NCBI RefSeq assembly: GCF_002865645.1
Contig: NW_020194554.1
Span: 186,001-250,000 of the forward strand
Reading direction: 5' to 3'
DNA: 64,000 nucleotides
From: Hyaloscypha bicolor E
Taxonomy: Eukaryota > Ascomycota > Leotiomycetes > Helotiales > Hyaloscyphaceae
The notes under the pieces were generated by a model. That model ran no database searches and was not told the DNA's origin. It saw only the letters and a list, made by a program, of their open reading frames with translations. This document shows positions 12,042 to 25,656 of the stretch, one piece after another (position 1 is the first letter of the stretch; each line of letters opens with the position of its first letter). A program made the translations under genes and the position numbers.

Positions 12042-12762
12042 GTGAAGTTGAGAGACTGGCAAAAACTATTGGGCGTGGGGATTTTGGTGAATTGGCATTA
12101 TGGAGGCAATTGGCATATCGTATTTAGTCGTGCAAATTGGGGTGCTAGTATGCTACATTTCGGAAATTCTGCAGATTTAGTTTCTTAGTTGACTTCATCA
12201 GGAAAGTTTGAAATCGGACGGGACATGTGCAGGCTCGCAGTCTCAAGTCTTAGGGGCACATTATATAATAGTATAAAAGTCCTTTGTTGCTTTTTACTTA
12301 AAAGCGTCATAGGTTAGCGCATCTGAACAACGGCACCGCGCAATTTGGCCCCACCTTAACTATTGTATTCCTATCCAGGCACTCTATCTGCCCCTATTTC
12401 CGTCCAGAGAAATGAAGCTTCTCAGAACTTTCCCCTCTGCAATCAAGTGAGCTACGGAAAACAACAGGAGGTTACTTATTATGATATTTTTTATATTTAA
12501 GAGTTCCGAGATTAGTATCAAGTTAAATTCGGGAGTTCCGCATGGTTTATTCTCAGCCAAGCTGATGTGCCGAGATCCTACTGAAATGATCTCTTGACTT
12601 AAATTTTTAATGCAGCAAGCGATGGAATCTTCCAAGGTTCAAAATAGATGGGCCGAGATTATATTGTTACCGGCGCTGAGACTTCTTCGTAAAGGGGGGT
12701 TACTGTGGTATTTGCAGACTCCGTTCTGCCGTTAAAGTTGGTGGTAGGACAAAGACTCGCTT
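12042..12762. other. Intergenic region upstream of inverted-repeat element
   Basis: This holds the 3' region of the decarboxylase and then increasingly AT-rich DNA. I see no supported gene. Confidence 0.45.
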
Positions 12763-12803
12763 TGTTACCCCCCGTTCGTCAATACGAGCGATTAGTCAAT
12801 CGG
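12763..12803 (+). repeat. Left 41-bp terminal inverted repeat
   Basis: Exact reverse complement of 13236-13276. It contains six consecutive C after GTTA. Confidence 0.85.
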
Positions 12804-13235
12804 TCCTAAGCGAGGAGCCCGATTCGCTAATAAAAGAGCTCGATTTTAAAATAATATATAAATTTCTAATAAAGGATAAAGGCCAAAATTTAATTAAATA
12901 AAAAGGATTAATGCTTATAAGAGACTTAAATAAATTTTTCTTGTATTAAATTCTATTAAAGATTAAAATATATATATATTTTTATATTTTTAAATAAAAA
13001 TTATAATAAAAAGGTTTTAGAGTTCTAATAAAAGGCTAAAGCTGATATCACTTAATTAATATAATTAACTAAACTATTTCTAATAAATTATTTTAATAGG
13101 ATTTTAATAATTCTTGGGTTTTAAAATATTTTAGTATTTTAAAAATTTGCTCGTATTCGACCTCGTATTTATAAACCGGAGTTCGCTTAAGCAAGCGATT
13201 AAGCAATCGGGGCCCGCGATTGGGCAATGGGGACC

Positions 13236-13276
13236 CCGATTGACTAATCGCTCGTATTGACGAACGGGGGGTAACA
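13236..13276 (-). repeat. Right 41-bp terminal inverted repeat
   Basis: Exact reverse complement of 12763-12803. Homology to the left arm stops abruptly inside CAATCGG, after which the arms differ. Confidence 0.85.
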
Positions 13277-13567
13277 GCTTGTTAAAAGGGGTCACAAGCG
13301 AGTGCTGGCATGCTGCGGATTTCAGGGGTAGTGGCTTGACACGCCCTCCTCCTACAATTCTAGAATCAGACTGATGTGAAGAAATCATTTGAATTTTATA
13401 CTCATATACCCAGAAAATACTTCACCAGGTGGGTATTCTAACATACAACAATCGTCTCAACCTCTATAAATGTATCGACCTTCCTCCTCTAGATTATATT
13501 ATTTCCACCACAAAAAACATCAATAGCTGCATTTTAGTATCTCATCTCTTTATCTCGCATTCAATTA

Positions 13568-14057
13568 ATGAAAATTTTCCGTATTATCGTGGCCTCCTTG
13601 CTGGCCGCATTAGCAGCCTCTGCCGCAGTGGCTGAAGCTTCACCTGCCGTTGCGGCACATCCAAAATCAATGGAATTGATTAATCTCTGGCAAGATGCGT
13701 ATGTTCCTACCATTCTCCAACAACAACCCCACCACACGAATAACAAATGAACAGTGCTTTCCTCGGTCTCAAATTGACAGGTTCAAGCACAGTCGGAGTC
13801 TGTATTGAACTTCATGCAACGGGTTTTGTGAACAACGTCGCTTCTGGGAAGTCCAAGCTAGGGTTGCGTTGCACAGTCTGGGCGTAGGTTTTCACTTTCC
13901 CGCTTTCTTGAGGGTCTCGAGTGAAAAATAGTGCTAACATTTTGCAGAGACCAAATGCAAAGGCACTGGTTTCAGCTTCAACGCCAGCCCTGGCATCTCT
14001 CAACTCCCTGGCTCGATGGGTAATAAGGCTAAGAGCTGGAAATGCGTTGTTGCTTAA
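13568..14057 (+). CDS. Small secreted protein, frame of last exon uncertain
   Basis: The start MKIFRIIVASLLAALAASA is a clear signal peptide (basic n-region, hydrophobic core, AxA site near residue 20). Exon 1 runs to 13698 (donor GTATGT), exon 2 from 13755 to 13884 with two Cys (VCIELHATGF, LGLRCTVW). A very good intron follows (GTAGGT, branch GTGCTAAC, acceptor TTTTGCAG; 13885-13947). Spliced this way the third exon ends at TAA 14021-14023 in a non-protein-like frame. The adjacent frame of exon 3 instead reads TKCKGTGFSFNASPG and ends KSWKCVVA at TAA 14055-14057, a much better match to a Cys-containing secreted protein. A one-base lesion, assembly error or non-canonical donor is implied. 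Family not recognised. Confidence 0.6.
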
Positions 14058-15407
14058 ATTAGGATTTGCTTACATGGTGGTCACATGCCGGGCCTCGGAG
14101 TTGTTAGAGAACAAGGCAATATTTTTTTGGCTTGTTTTTTTTAGATTCGAGTTTTGGGTCCCTCATAGAGGGATGAGTAGAGAGAGAATGGTTCAATGTT
14201 TTGATTGCTGCATTTAGCACAGAATAATAATTCATTTGTCGTCGGAACTGAAACCATGTTCATGCTGCATACATAGTTGGCGTCTGACATTAATCTGAAG
14301 CTAGGTTCAATCAAATAATATCAGAAAATCCAGGAAATGACAATACAGAGTCGTTCTATCCGTTTTAAGCAAGAGCATTTATCCTGAGAGCTTTGGGAGG
14401 TGACTCAACCCATTGACCACAGAACGATTTAGTACTGGCGGAGTGGTATTTCACTAACCGAAGCGTTTGAGCTATGTGTTCAACGGATATTTCAGAGTGT
14501 GTGCCTGTCTAATCCTCTTCACCGGAGTCTTCAAGGCTCTATCAGAGAGTCTTTTTGTCCTTAGCAAGGCTGCAATAATCTGGGGAAGAGATCCCCGTTC
14601 TTTTTAGGTCCACGGATGCTTTTTGAGGTTGTATATAAACAAGAAGCAATAGTCTCACAATTAGGCACTGAATTGTGTGGGAGTGAAATTCGCTTATAGG
14701 GAGTGGGATGTGGGATGTGGGAGAATTGGACTTAGACAGCGAAGGGATTGTGAGAGAAGAAGCATGTTTTGATTCTGGTACTGAATGTGTTGAAAGCTTT
14801 TATCACCTGCATATAAATTAATGGGATGTTTGACTTAAGTTGGATAGTTGAAGAATCTCAAACAACTGAGTTCTTTGTATTCTGGGGTTGATAAGGAGAC
14901 ATATACTGCAGCGACACATGGCAGCACAACAAGCATTTTTGGAAGCACTTTTCTCAGATGTGGTGAGCCATTACCTCGAGCAAGGGAGAAACCGATCCAC
15001 TTTTCTTCGCTTAGTCTGCCTTCAGCAGTGAGTGTACTTTCAATTCACCTTGGATATGGATCAGCTGATTTGGGAAGTGGGCGCCGAAAAATCCTCGCGA
15101 CTTCAACCTCACGTTTTGCTTCGATGTCTTTCTTCCCACAACCAGCTCCTCGATCGAAATCCGGATCATTTACGACTTGCGGTTCTGATCTCTATATTGA
15201 GTGTCCTTTCCTAGGGCGCTCAGACCTCCATCGTTCCGAACTGCTGATTCCTTCCTTGGCAGGAGCTTGTTTACTTTGTGGTGTCTAGCATCAAAAATAG
15301 CCTCGTCCTCAACTCACCTTTTCCTTCCACCTCGAGGCATGATCTAACCACACCAATAGAATCAACGGATCGGTAGTGCCATACTCGGCGGGTACGACCA
15401 ACCTTCC
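14058..15407. other. Intergenic region
   Basis: I see no gene with a credible start or domain, only 3' UTR-like and A/T-mixed sequence. Open frames at 14848-15288 appear to be chance. Confidence 0.45.
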
Positions 15408-16916
15408 TTGCCCAACATGCCCGCGCCTTTTGCTCCTTGTACTATTTGCGGCACTACAACGGACAAGAGATGCAGTTTGCCAAGCCGCCCATTACTGTTC
15501 GAAGAAGTGCCAGGGAGAAGACTGGCCCCTGCACAGGTTGCCTTGCGGATTGTATGGGCCTTTCATCGCAACACGCCCGGAGTCGAAAACATTGAAGCCT
15601 GTTGGGAACGACAAAACTCATGGCGATTATAAAGCAGCCATTCACTTTCCCTGCATCTCGGAGCAGCCAACCCTGATCTGGGTTAAGATCGAAACCACGA
15701 GGAGGGAATATATTGGCAAATCTAGGGCAATTGGAAAGCCAAATTTGTGCGAGAAATGCTAGACAGAGTACTGAGTCAGGCTTGGCCGCAAGCTAGATAT
15801 CTGGTGGGACATTTGTGGGGGGGGGGGCAGGGATTAGTGGAAGGTGAACAAATGCCTCCCGGTTTTGAATGCAGGATATCAGCAGACAACTGAAGTAGGG
15901 GACGAGGAAGGGCTCAGCGTTCCCCCTAGAAATCTTGTTGTACTGTACTGCACGCAAGACGAACAGCCACAAGTGGACGATTGCGACATTTACACCAATC
16001 ACGACATTACACTTGGGGATCTCCGATCAGCATTCGAGTTCATCTCTCAAGACAACAATACTTTCGAAGACGAGAAGCCAAATACTTACTGTCTTCGCAA
16101 GTCAGAATGGGTCAAGGCTGTGAAAATAAGCGCCCGTAAGGAAATGAAAATCGGCGGGGTTAAGCAATACCGTGATATAGAAATCCCTCAGAATCACTTT
16201 ATATTCTCACGACTCGGCGACATTTTTTTGATAGCAAGGCACATGAGGTTTGGGCTTCTTTTGGTAAGGAATGGACAGATGGATTACCCCGGATAGACGA
16301 ATGGGCACAAACACGCGGAGCACAGGCTGGCCTGTAGCATTGGGATCTGAATGTACACGACCTTGTCCGACAATGGGACTTAGGTAGCAGCCGGTAGGGG
16401 CTTCTGGATGGACTCTGGACGGAAGTGACAGCAGACGTGGGATTGATTGTGGCGCGAGACAACAAGGAGGTGCTTACGTTCCACCATGTCGAGGCACTGA
16501 TCCTCTTCACCCAAGATGAGTTGATGGTACCGCTGAAACAACTGCTTAAAGCTGAAGCCCAGGGGGCTAGGCTATCCAAGATTCCAATGAACCAAGCAAA
16601 GTGGAACAACCACACGAAGTGTACAAAAACGACTTTCACCGTTAGCAAATGGAGGAACGAACGGTTTATCAAGGAGTATTTCCTGTTTGGGAAGTTTGAG
16701 GAATTCCCTAAGAAGCTCCAGGAGAAGAAACGGGCAAAAGCAGATGCGGCTTGGGCTGATGCTGTTCCACCACCGCGTAGCAACTTGGTGCGGGCGAAAG
16801 GACCCAAACCGTCAAGTCAGGTGCATAGTCAGAAGGAAGGATCAAACAGCGGGGGCGTCCAGCAAAGAGACAGAGGGATGCACCCGACTCTACTTGGTGT
16901 TAGGGGACATGTATGA
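15408..16916 (+). pseudogene. Decayed MYND-finger gene, paralogue of 17537 gene
   Basis: Blocks of similarity to the intact downstream gene run in order but in changing frames. The N-terminal half-finger PCTICGTTTDKRC (from 15420) is followed by a frame change at about 15475 into CQAAHYCSKKCQGEDWPLHR and YGPFIATRP, then YKAAIHFP and LIWVKIE. A gap follows, then LNAGYQQTTEVGDEEG (15860 on), DITLGDLRSAFEFISQDNN, SEWVKAVKI and RFGLLLVR to a stop near 16296. Finally 16425-16800 holds LIVARDNKEVLTFHHVEAL, FIKEYFLFGKFEEF and ADAAWADAVPPP. Every block has a direct counterpart in the intact protein. At least one frameshift, several deletions and internal stops prevent a product. Tandem duplication followed by decay is inferred. 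Confidence 0.85.
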
Positions 16917-17536
16917 ATCGGTGGCTAGAATGTTCTGATATCAATGGGGACATTGTAAGAGTAAAATTGCAACGAAATGACGTTTTCTCATTAATTTTTT
17001 GCTTTCGAAGTGAATTGGAAATGACAGGTGATCGGAGCTAAATATCGAGTCGCCTACAAAGGCACCGCGCCTTCGACCCCACTCCCTTCCTCCTGCTCTC
17101 GACAACCACAACCTCAGCAAAACTCTGGGCGCTCTCCGGGATCTCTCCAGAATAACCAGAGCAGTCAGTAACCTGTCATCGAGACCACAGCATGTAAGTT
17201 AAAGCCTTCAACCTCTCGATCACTTGCGTCGGGTGATGAGGAAGTCGCCTTCACATGGCCTTTCCTGGGCCTGAACGGACTATTGCTGATCAACAACCTC
17301 CCATAGACAACGACCTTTGCATCCACAAGCAAGTACAATTGAGCTGCCACTCCTTTGAGAAAATAGTCACATCGACCTTCTCTCGGTGAGTACAATGTGT
17401 CTGTCTTTGAATCGCTGGGGGTTATTCCAGCTCTCCTTCGCTTTCAGCCAAGTTTGTGGTCTCTCGCAACAGTCAAGCTGACGAACGGAAAGGACAACTC
17501 CAATTTGGTACATTTGATCAGTAACCATCCTGCAAG
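16917..17536. promoter_or_regulatory. Promoter and leader of MYND gene
   Basis: The 620-bp upstream region has a possible 5' UTR intron from the GTGAGT donor near 17384 to the acceptor GATCAG near 17520, just before the start codon. This is inferred from splice signals only. Confidence 0.35.
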
Positions 17537-18979
17537 ATGGCATCGACAAAATGTACAGTCTGTGGCAAGGACCAGGCGAATAAATGCACACGATGCAAGG
17601 CAGCGGCATACTGTTCCGCCGAGTGCCAGAAGAATGACTTCCCTCTTCACAAGCTGCTCTGTAGTAAATACCAGGCATTTCTCGCAACACGACCAATTCC
17701 CAAGGATGAGGACAAGGAGCCCGATGATGTTATGCCAGTCATTTACAAAGCTGCCATCCTCTTTCCCGTGGATTCCAACAATCCCCAGCTGATCTGGCTG
17801 AAGATCCACGTCCTCTCTGAGTTCGACCCGGAGTATAATGATGTAGAATACCCAGAGTACAATCACTTGGAGGATGTGCAAAAGGGTCTACCCAAGTGCA
17901 TGGAGTTCGGCAGAGGAATGAGTCACAAGCAGGGTGGACAGCATCTGAAGATCTACATGGGAGACAAGGCTCTCATGGAATGCCCTTTGACCAAATCCTT
18001 CCTCACATTGAACGCAGGTTATGGCTCTGCCGAACATAACTCGATTGCTGCCGCCCCTTGGGCTGGCAATCTTGTCGTCGTCAACATTACGGAATCGATA
18101 GTGAAGCATCCAACGGAGCCAGAAATGTATGACCCGGAGATCAAGGAGAATCATAATGATGTCAGCCTCTCCGACTTGCGTTATTCATTCGATTGTCTCT
18201 CCCGAAATAACTACATCTTCGAGTCCGACAAGCAAAATCCGTACTATATTCGTAAGCCGGGACGCTGGTTCAAGGCTGTCAAGATTTGCTGCGATGGAGA
18301 GATGAAGTTTGAGGGCAAAAAGAAGTTCACTGAAGTCACCATATCTCGCTCTCACCCAGTTTTCTTACAGAACAGCGGCATATCGGGCATTTCGAAGTAC
18401 TTGGGCTTTCCTCTTCTCTTGAAGCGAATCCCACCCAACCCAAATTGGAACGAGAAGATGACCCAACTGCCGAGAAATGAACAGTTCAGCCTGTATGAGA
18501 ACCCGGGCGCTGTCTCCTTGATGATCGATGTTAAGGTCGCAAGCAAGCATTGGAAGTATGCACCCAAGATCTGGGACAGGGGAGAAGATCCAACGGTTTT
18601 GGTTGCCCGAAAAGACATGAAAGATCTTACTGCAAACCAGGTCGAGGTGTTGACCAGCTACTGTCAGCATGTGGTCTCCTGGAATATGGGTGTCGTCATG
18701 GAGCAGGAGATGTGTGGTGGTGAAGATAATGTCTATTGGGTGGTCGACGAAGAAACCGGAGAGCCTAGCATCCCCACCGATAGAACTAGGCAGAAGTTCA
18801 TCGATGATTACCTGCTCTCCGACAAGTTTGCTAACTACTTCGAGGAATCCAAGCAGAATAAGATTTCGGAAGGAGATGCTGCTTGGGCTGACGCCACTCT
18901 TCCTCCCAAGGGTTCGGTTCCTGACAAGATTGAGGAAGAGCGACATGAGGCAATGCTAAGCATGATGGGAATGATTTGA
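17537..18979 (+). CDS. MYND-type zinc-finger protein
   Basis: A single exon of 480 aa starts at MASTKC. The MYND finger fills residues 6-42 with all eight ligands: Cys6, Cys9, Cys17, Cys20, Cys26, Cys30, His38, Cys42. MYND fingers are protein-interaction modules. The remaining 430 residues (blocks LIWLKIHVLSEFDPEYND, LSDLRYSFDCLSRNN, RWFKAVKICCDGEMKF, GDAAWADATLPPKG) form a fungus-specific C-terminal region that I do not recognise as an enzyme. No SET-domain motif is seen. A decayed paralogue lies 620 bp upstream in the same orientation, so this is the surviving copy of a tandem pair. No signal peptide, so a cytosolic or nuclear location is inferred. Confidence 0.88.
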   Translation: MASTKCTVCGKDQANKCTRCKAAAYCSAECQKNDFPLHKLLCSKYQAFLATRPIPKDEDKEPDDVMPVIYKAAILFPVDSNNPQLIWLKIHVLSEFDPEYNDVEYPEYNHLEDVQKGLPKCMEFGRGMSHKQGGQHLKIYMGDKALMECPLTKSFLTLNAGYGSAEHNSIAAAPWAGNLVVVNITESIVKHPTEPEMYDPEIKENHNDVSLSDLRYSFDCLSRNNYIFESDKQNPYYIRKPGRWFKAVKICCDGEMKFEGKKKFTEVTISRSHPVFLQNSGISGISKYLGFPLLLKRIPPNPNWNEKMTQLPRNEQFSLYENPGAVSLMIDVKVASKHWKYAPKIWDRGEDPTVLVARKDMKDLTANQVEVLTSYCQHVVSWNMGVVMEQEMCGGEDNVYWVVDEETGEPSIPTDRTRQKFIDDYLLSDKFANYFEESKQNKISEGDAAWADATLPPKGSVPDKIEEERHEAMLSMMGMI

Positions 18980-19528
18980 GGACAAAGACATTTTGGCTCG
19001 CTTGGTATGAAGCTCTTTGGCCGGATGGCGTGCAGAAGAAGCAATTTTGATTGTCATGGCGTTGGGATTTCTTTGGAACCGGTTTTAGGTTTTGGGACAG
19101 GTACACTTGATTACGAAGCGGGGAGAGAACTTCGGCAGAAATGAAGAAAATCATAAAAGATCTTGGCCCGAATTAAGATTGTTCTTGACTGTGATTCTGC
19201 TGGCCATTTACAAAGTTTTGGATGTAGAGTGCAATGCTTAAAGTGGGAATCTGGAGAAAGTCAACCTGTCGATTCGCTGTAATTGACGATTCGAACCATT
19301 CCAGCAAAAGTGGTTTTCAACCCCCCCTATTTCTATAGTGCAATTATCGGGTAGTGATTAAATAGCAGCAAGGCTCGAGTCTGGTCGGTTGGTAGAGTCG
19401 ATTCATTAATTCGACTCCACTCATCATTCTATTGGTAGAGCGTCCGCTCTGGGGGACTGTCTCAGCCTCTTTGTTTCCTCTCTCCGCCGTGTTGTCAGAT
19501 CAAGAGCTATTTTTATTCTTTTGAGCCC
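18980..19528. other. Intergenic region
   Basis: 3' region of the MYND gene. I see no supported gene, and tRNA-like words near 19385-19450 do not fold into a tRNA. Confidence 0.4.
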
Positions 19529-20190
19529 ATGAGCACAACGGATCGTCCTCGAGAGCTTCTTCGTCTGCCCTTCGTCTGCGTTAAGTCCCCTTGTCCTCGT
19601 ATATCAGAAGCAGTTGCTTTTGATACAAGTCTAATGTTGAATTGCATCTGGGAGAGCATTGTTTTACTGACCCTCTGCGACCCCGGCGACGAAGTCGTCG
19701 AACCGGTAAACTATCCTTCTATCTGGGGCAGCCACAAGTACGAATTCCTGTCCTGATGAACCAGGGCATCGTGGCACCGCGGAGCACCCGGCGTGATGTT
19801 CGAGGAGCACGAGGCTGCGCTAATTTACGACTGCGTCGAAGCTTGGATCCGAGTCTACGCAGGAATTGCCGATTTCCTTGATAAAAGAAAGCCCTCTGCT
19901 CTTGTGGAACTTCTGCAAAGGTATGTCGACGGCCTGAGATACTCGGCTGAGAAGGTCCTCGCTGATATTGGACTCCACGACCTGGTTGCGTTCTACAAGC
20001 CACAATTTTAAGAGCAATTTTAAGAGCATGCGCGTTTCAAGGATGAACGGTTGCGTGAGCACTACCGTTCCTTTTGGGAAGGTGTTGACGAACAAGACGA
20101 ACTGGCCTGTGAAGCTCCGTCAAAAAAAGCTATTTTCAACGCTCTGCATGGCCCTGAGCCGTCGCTAGATATGAATCATACGATCTTTGT
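19529..20190 (+). pseudogene. Decayed coding remnant, family unknown
   Basis: Three stretches in different frames look protein-like: SIVLLTLCDPGDEVVEPVNY (about 19640-19755), EEHEAALIYDCVEAWIRVYA to VLADIGLHDLVAFYKPQF (19800-20009), and EHARFKDERLREHYRSFWEG onward to about 20170. A short duplicated word (ATTTTAAGAGC, twice at about 20006-20028) sits exactly where the second and third are broken apart by stops. I do not recognise the family. A degraded gene is inferred, and chance open frames remain possible. Confidence 0.35.
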
Positions 20191-21884
20191 CCTAATATCT
20201 TTACCCTGTAAAATTAAAGTAAATCTGTGATATTAGCCAAATCTTCCGGTATTAGCCTTAAAAAACCTTGCATCCTCTCTTCCGGTGCCTCAAACTGTTC
20301 TTGCTTAGGGCAAGAACGAAGACTTATACTCATGGAATAATGGGTGGAGAGTAGGAAAAGATGTTTTCGGAAACCGTTGTGATGAGTGTAGATAGGGAGG
20401 TGTTTGACGTGAGTGTGGAGGGTTGGGGTCTCGTCACAAGTCGTCGTTTTGTATTCGTAGAATGCTTCGCGGTCATAAGATGTGCATCAAAATAAGTGAT
20501 ATATAGTAGGAGTGATGGTGAATGGAGTAGCTCCTGCTAGGACGTTAATATGATTAAAGTTGGCGATGGTTGAGGTGGGGTAGAAGCCAAGAAAAGGGGT
20601 ATTTCGATCACGGGAAATGAGTCAGCATTGGCAGGGAAACCCCGCTTGCTCCCCTGGCATCGATCACAATTCGATCCAGCCCTGCAAAAGGATATCTTCA
20701 TGACTCGATATCAAAGGTCGGTTTCGCACCTATGAGAGAAGGTCGAGTGCGGAACATGCAAAGAGGTATCCCCGAAGCAATGCTGACCACATCTTCTCAC
20801 GCCTCACCAGGGGAAAAGACGCCAGGTAATTCGGGCAACCGACAGGGGGTAGATCTGCATGCAATGCCAGCTGAACAACCTCCTTTCTCGTGATGGCAAT
20901 GGATCCCAAGCCTTGCTCCTCGCCCCTCACCCTCCCCCACTCCTTGTACCGCCTCGTTGCGCTGAATGGCCGCGAGACATTTTGAAGCTCCTGTCCCGGG
21001 GATTGCGTCTTTTTTGTTGATGGCTGGTGGTCTGACTTACTAATGCTGCGACCAAGGAGGGGCTTCTTCTACGTCATTGGCTAGACAGCTCATCGTAGGC
21101 GCTTTCTCGCTCTCTTCTATTTGTGAGCTCCCATGTGCTCTGTTTTGCCGCCCAACCCCTCTCTGTCCATCTTGACGCGGTATCTTTGTGACGTGAACTC
21201 CATCAAACACGTCCCTGTGCACGCTTTTGGGTTTTATACAGATCTTCTGAATCTCCCGCGCTCCGGATCTGCGGCCAGTAATATCAGGTGGGTTCGTTGA
21301 ATGCGAGGCGCAGGTTCTCTTTAACGAGTTTAAACCCCTCCACAGTCCAAGATCTAGACGGCACGCCTGGCGAGTGAGCGTCGCGAATCTTGGACCGGCC
21401 GGGCCTTGCACGAAGCGCATGTTTTTTGGGGCCGACCTCCCCTTTGCCTCCGTCGCGCTCCATCTCTCCCTCTCCTCCTGGAGAAATTGGGAATTGGCTC
21501 GAGTCGGCAGCATCTTCAGCATCTGATCGCGTCGCAGCACGAGTCCTCGCATCACAGCAGGCGCCGCCGCCGTGGGCGATCAACGCTGCACACGCAGCAC
21601 ACGCAGCACAGCAGCGGCAGACACAAGGCGAGGACAGGACGGTTTCTCGGACTTTGCGCGGTGCTGAGCGCATCAAGTTACCCGGCGCAGCATAGTGTAG
21701 AGAAGCAGCTTCGACCGGATCGCCCGCGTCATTACATTCACAGCACAACACAACACACAGCAGCATCAGCAGAAAGAAGCAGCATCCAACATTCAGCATC
21801 CAGCAGCTGCCTCTCTTCCGCGCTCCTGCTGCAGGAGACGCCGACTCCGCCCGGGCCCCGCCAGCACCACCACCAACTCAGATC
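20191..21884. promoter_or_regulatory. Intergenic region and long CA-rich leader of SRPK gene
   Basis: From about 21580 to 21884 the plus strand is very rich in CA/CAG/CAC words (a near-microsatellite of CAGCA and ACACA), typical of a long fungal 5' UTR. No gene is supported between 20191 and 21300. Confidence 0.4.
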
Positions 21885-24075
<2,191 letters not shown>

Positions 24076-25656
24076 TCCTCTCCCTCTACCACTACTTTGT
24101 CACCTTCTCTCCTGTTGGATGGGAAGGGCGATAAGACATGAGGTAGAACGAATCGAATGCCACTCGTTTTCTCGAACGACACGACTCTCTTTTTCTCCTA
24201 CATGGTGTCGGCATATTCGGTGGGGAGGTGTTTCTTGGACGTGTAGAAAGAAAGGTACATATACGTGGGTGGAGCAACCGATTGGGCAAAAGAGCCGTTT
24301 GAATGTGCAGGGACCTTGGCCTGAGTCTATGACTGGATCGAACGGATTATTGAATTGAAGGGATTCAACGGCGTTAAGAGTAGATAGACTTGAACGACAC
24401 TGTTTGAAGTACCATGCTTCTTGATCGTCCCTTTTTGAAGTGGGTCGCTGAACCCGTCTTCGCCTGCTGACCAACCGAAGGACATCTCTGAGCATTGTTA
24501 ATATTGCACGTAGGACGGGGAACAGAATAGTAGAGCGAAGTGTGCAAATCTCGATGAGGCAGTTGTCTCTTAGCTGAAGTGCAGGCGCATATCAAATGCC
24601 ACAATCCTTGTTTACGTAAGTAATATCAAGGCTGGCGCAAGGCAGACTGCGTGGTTGAAACAAACTTCCTATTGATCCTAAGTACGAGTATTATTAGGCC
24701 ATTGATAACTTCAGTCGGAAACTTAATGTCCCAGTACGAACACTACATACACAGGAAACGTAAAAAGTGATCAGCACCTTTTAGTAGTAGAGTTCTTGTC
24801 ACTAACCGAATCCTTAACTGTTACTGCTAAATTAGGCTTCCAATATGTTGGGTATTTAGTTCATATCTTCAGAATGTTATGAGAAAACCCTCAGTTGTAA
24901 ATAAGGAGGCCACAAACATAAATAATGGTATTATAGGTCCTTTCAGTTAAGTGTAATATAACAACAACTTCATCCCGATTCCCAATTCCCAAACCCGTCA
25001 GGACTCCGCAACTCATATTCCACACTCTCTGGTGGTCTCTAACACCAAGTGAGGCAAAAGATCCTGCGTTTACAAGCTCGTTAATCTTCTGATTCTTCCT
25101 TTTGAAAGAGGAGCAAATGCTAAGCCACTTAACCTGAATTGTGCTCGGGGAATTACCAAGAATTGCGAGGGCTCGCCTAACCGCCGATTCAGCCCCTCCC
25201 TAAGGACGGGAGAGAGACTCACACCTCACACTCGTGCCTCGTATCGGGAAGCATCCAACTCCGTTGCCTCAATTCATTCCTGATGTTTACCAAAACGTAT
25301 CTTGCAATCGCTCATTCAGAAGCCTTGCCCCCAACTCCACACCCTTTGATCCACGTGGAAGAGTAAAGCTGCATTGGAGAGCCCCTGCAGCTTTGTCTCA
25401 TTGGCCGCATGCCCAAGCCTCGTTTAGCCCCACACTAGCGGTGTCTCATAAACTCATTTTATACCCAGCCTGATCACGAAAAGGAGGAGATGCCAATAGC
25501 TTCATCAATGCTCGGGGATCTGGGTCTACGCGCGAGTGTTTCTGACGCATCCGGAAGGACGACATAGCATCAGCGCTGAACTGGTACGGAATCCGGATAC
25601 CCAACACCTACGAGTGATTGGAGAGTTCGTTCATATTCGTCGCCTAGCCTTGCACC
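24076..25656. other. Intergenic region
   Basis: This 1.6-kb stretch holds 3' UTR-like sequence, then the NACHT promoter. I see no gene, repeat or RNA that I can support. Confidence 0.45.

Larger units (their letters stand above)
12763..13276. mobile_element. MITE-like inverted-repeat transposon relic, 514 bp
   Basis: Perfect 41-bp terminal inverted repeats at 12763-12803 and 13236-13276 begin TGTTACCCCCCGTTCGTCAA and contain CGAGCGATTAGTCAATCGG. The core (about 12840-13165) is extremely AT-rich with no coding capacity, as expected of RIP-mutated or non-autonomous DNA. Subterminal copies of a CAATCGG-like word lie just inside both ends. The element is flanked by GCTT on both sides (12759-12762 and 13277-13280), a candidate 4-bp target duplication. 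If instead the true ends are the C/G runs, the duplication is TA (TA-CCCCCC...GGGGGG-TA), which would suit Tc1/mariner. Superfamily undecided. Confidence 0.8.

Noticed and set aside
14848..15288. A 146-codon open frame
   Set aside because: No ATG start at its beginning, Ser/Leu-biased random composition, no homologous block or splice context.
19385..19450. Possible tRNA (GGTTGGTAGAG words)
   Set aside because: No acceptor stem, no T arm with a TTCGA box, and no anticodon arm.
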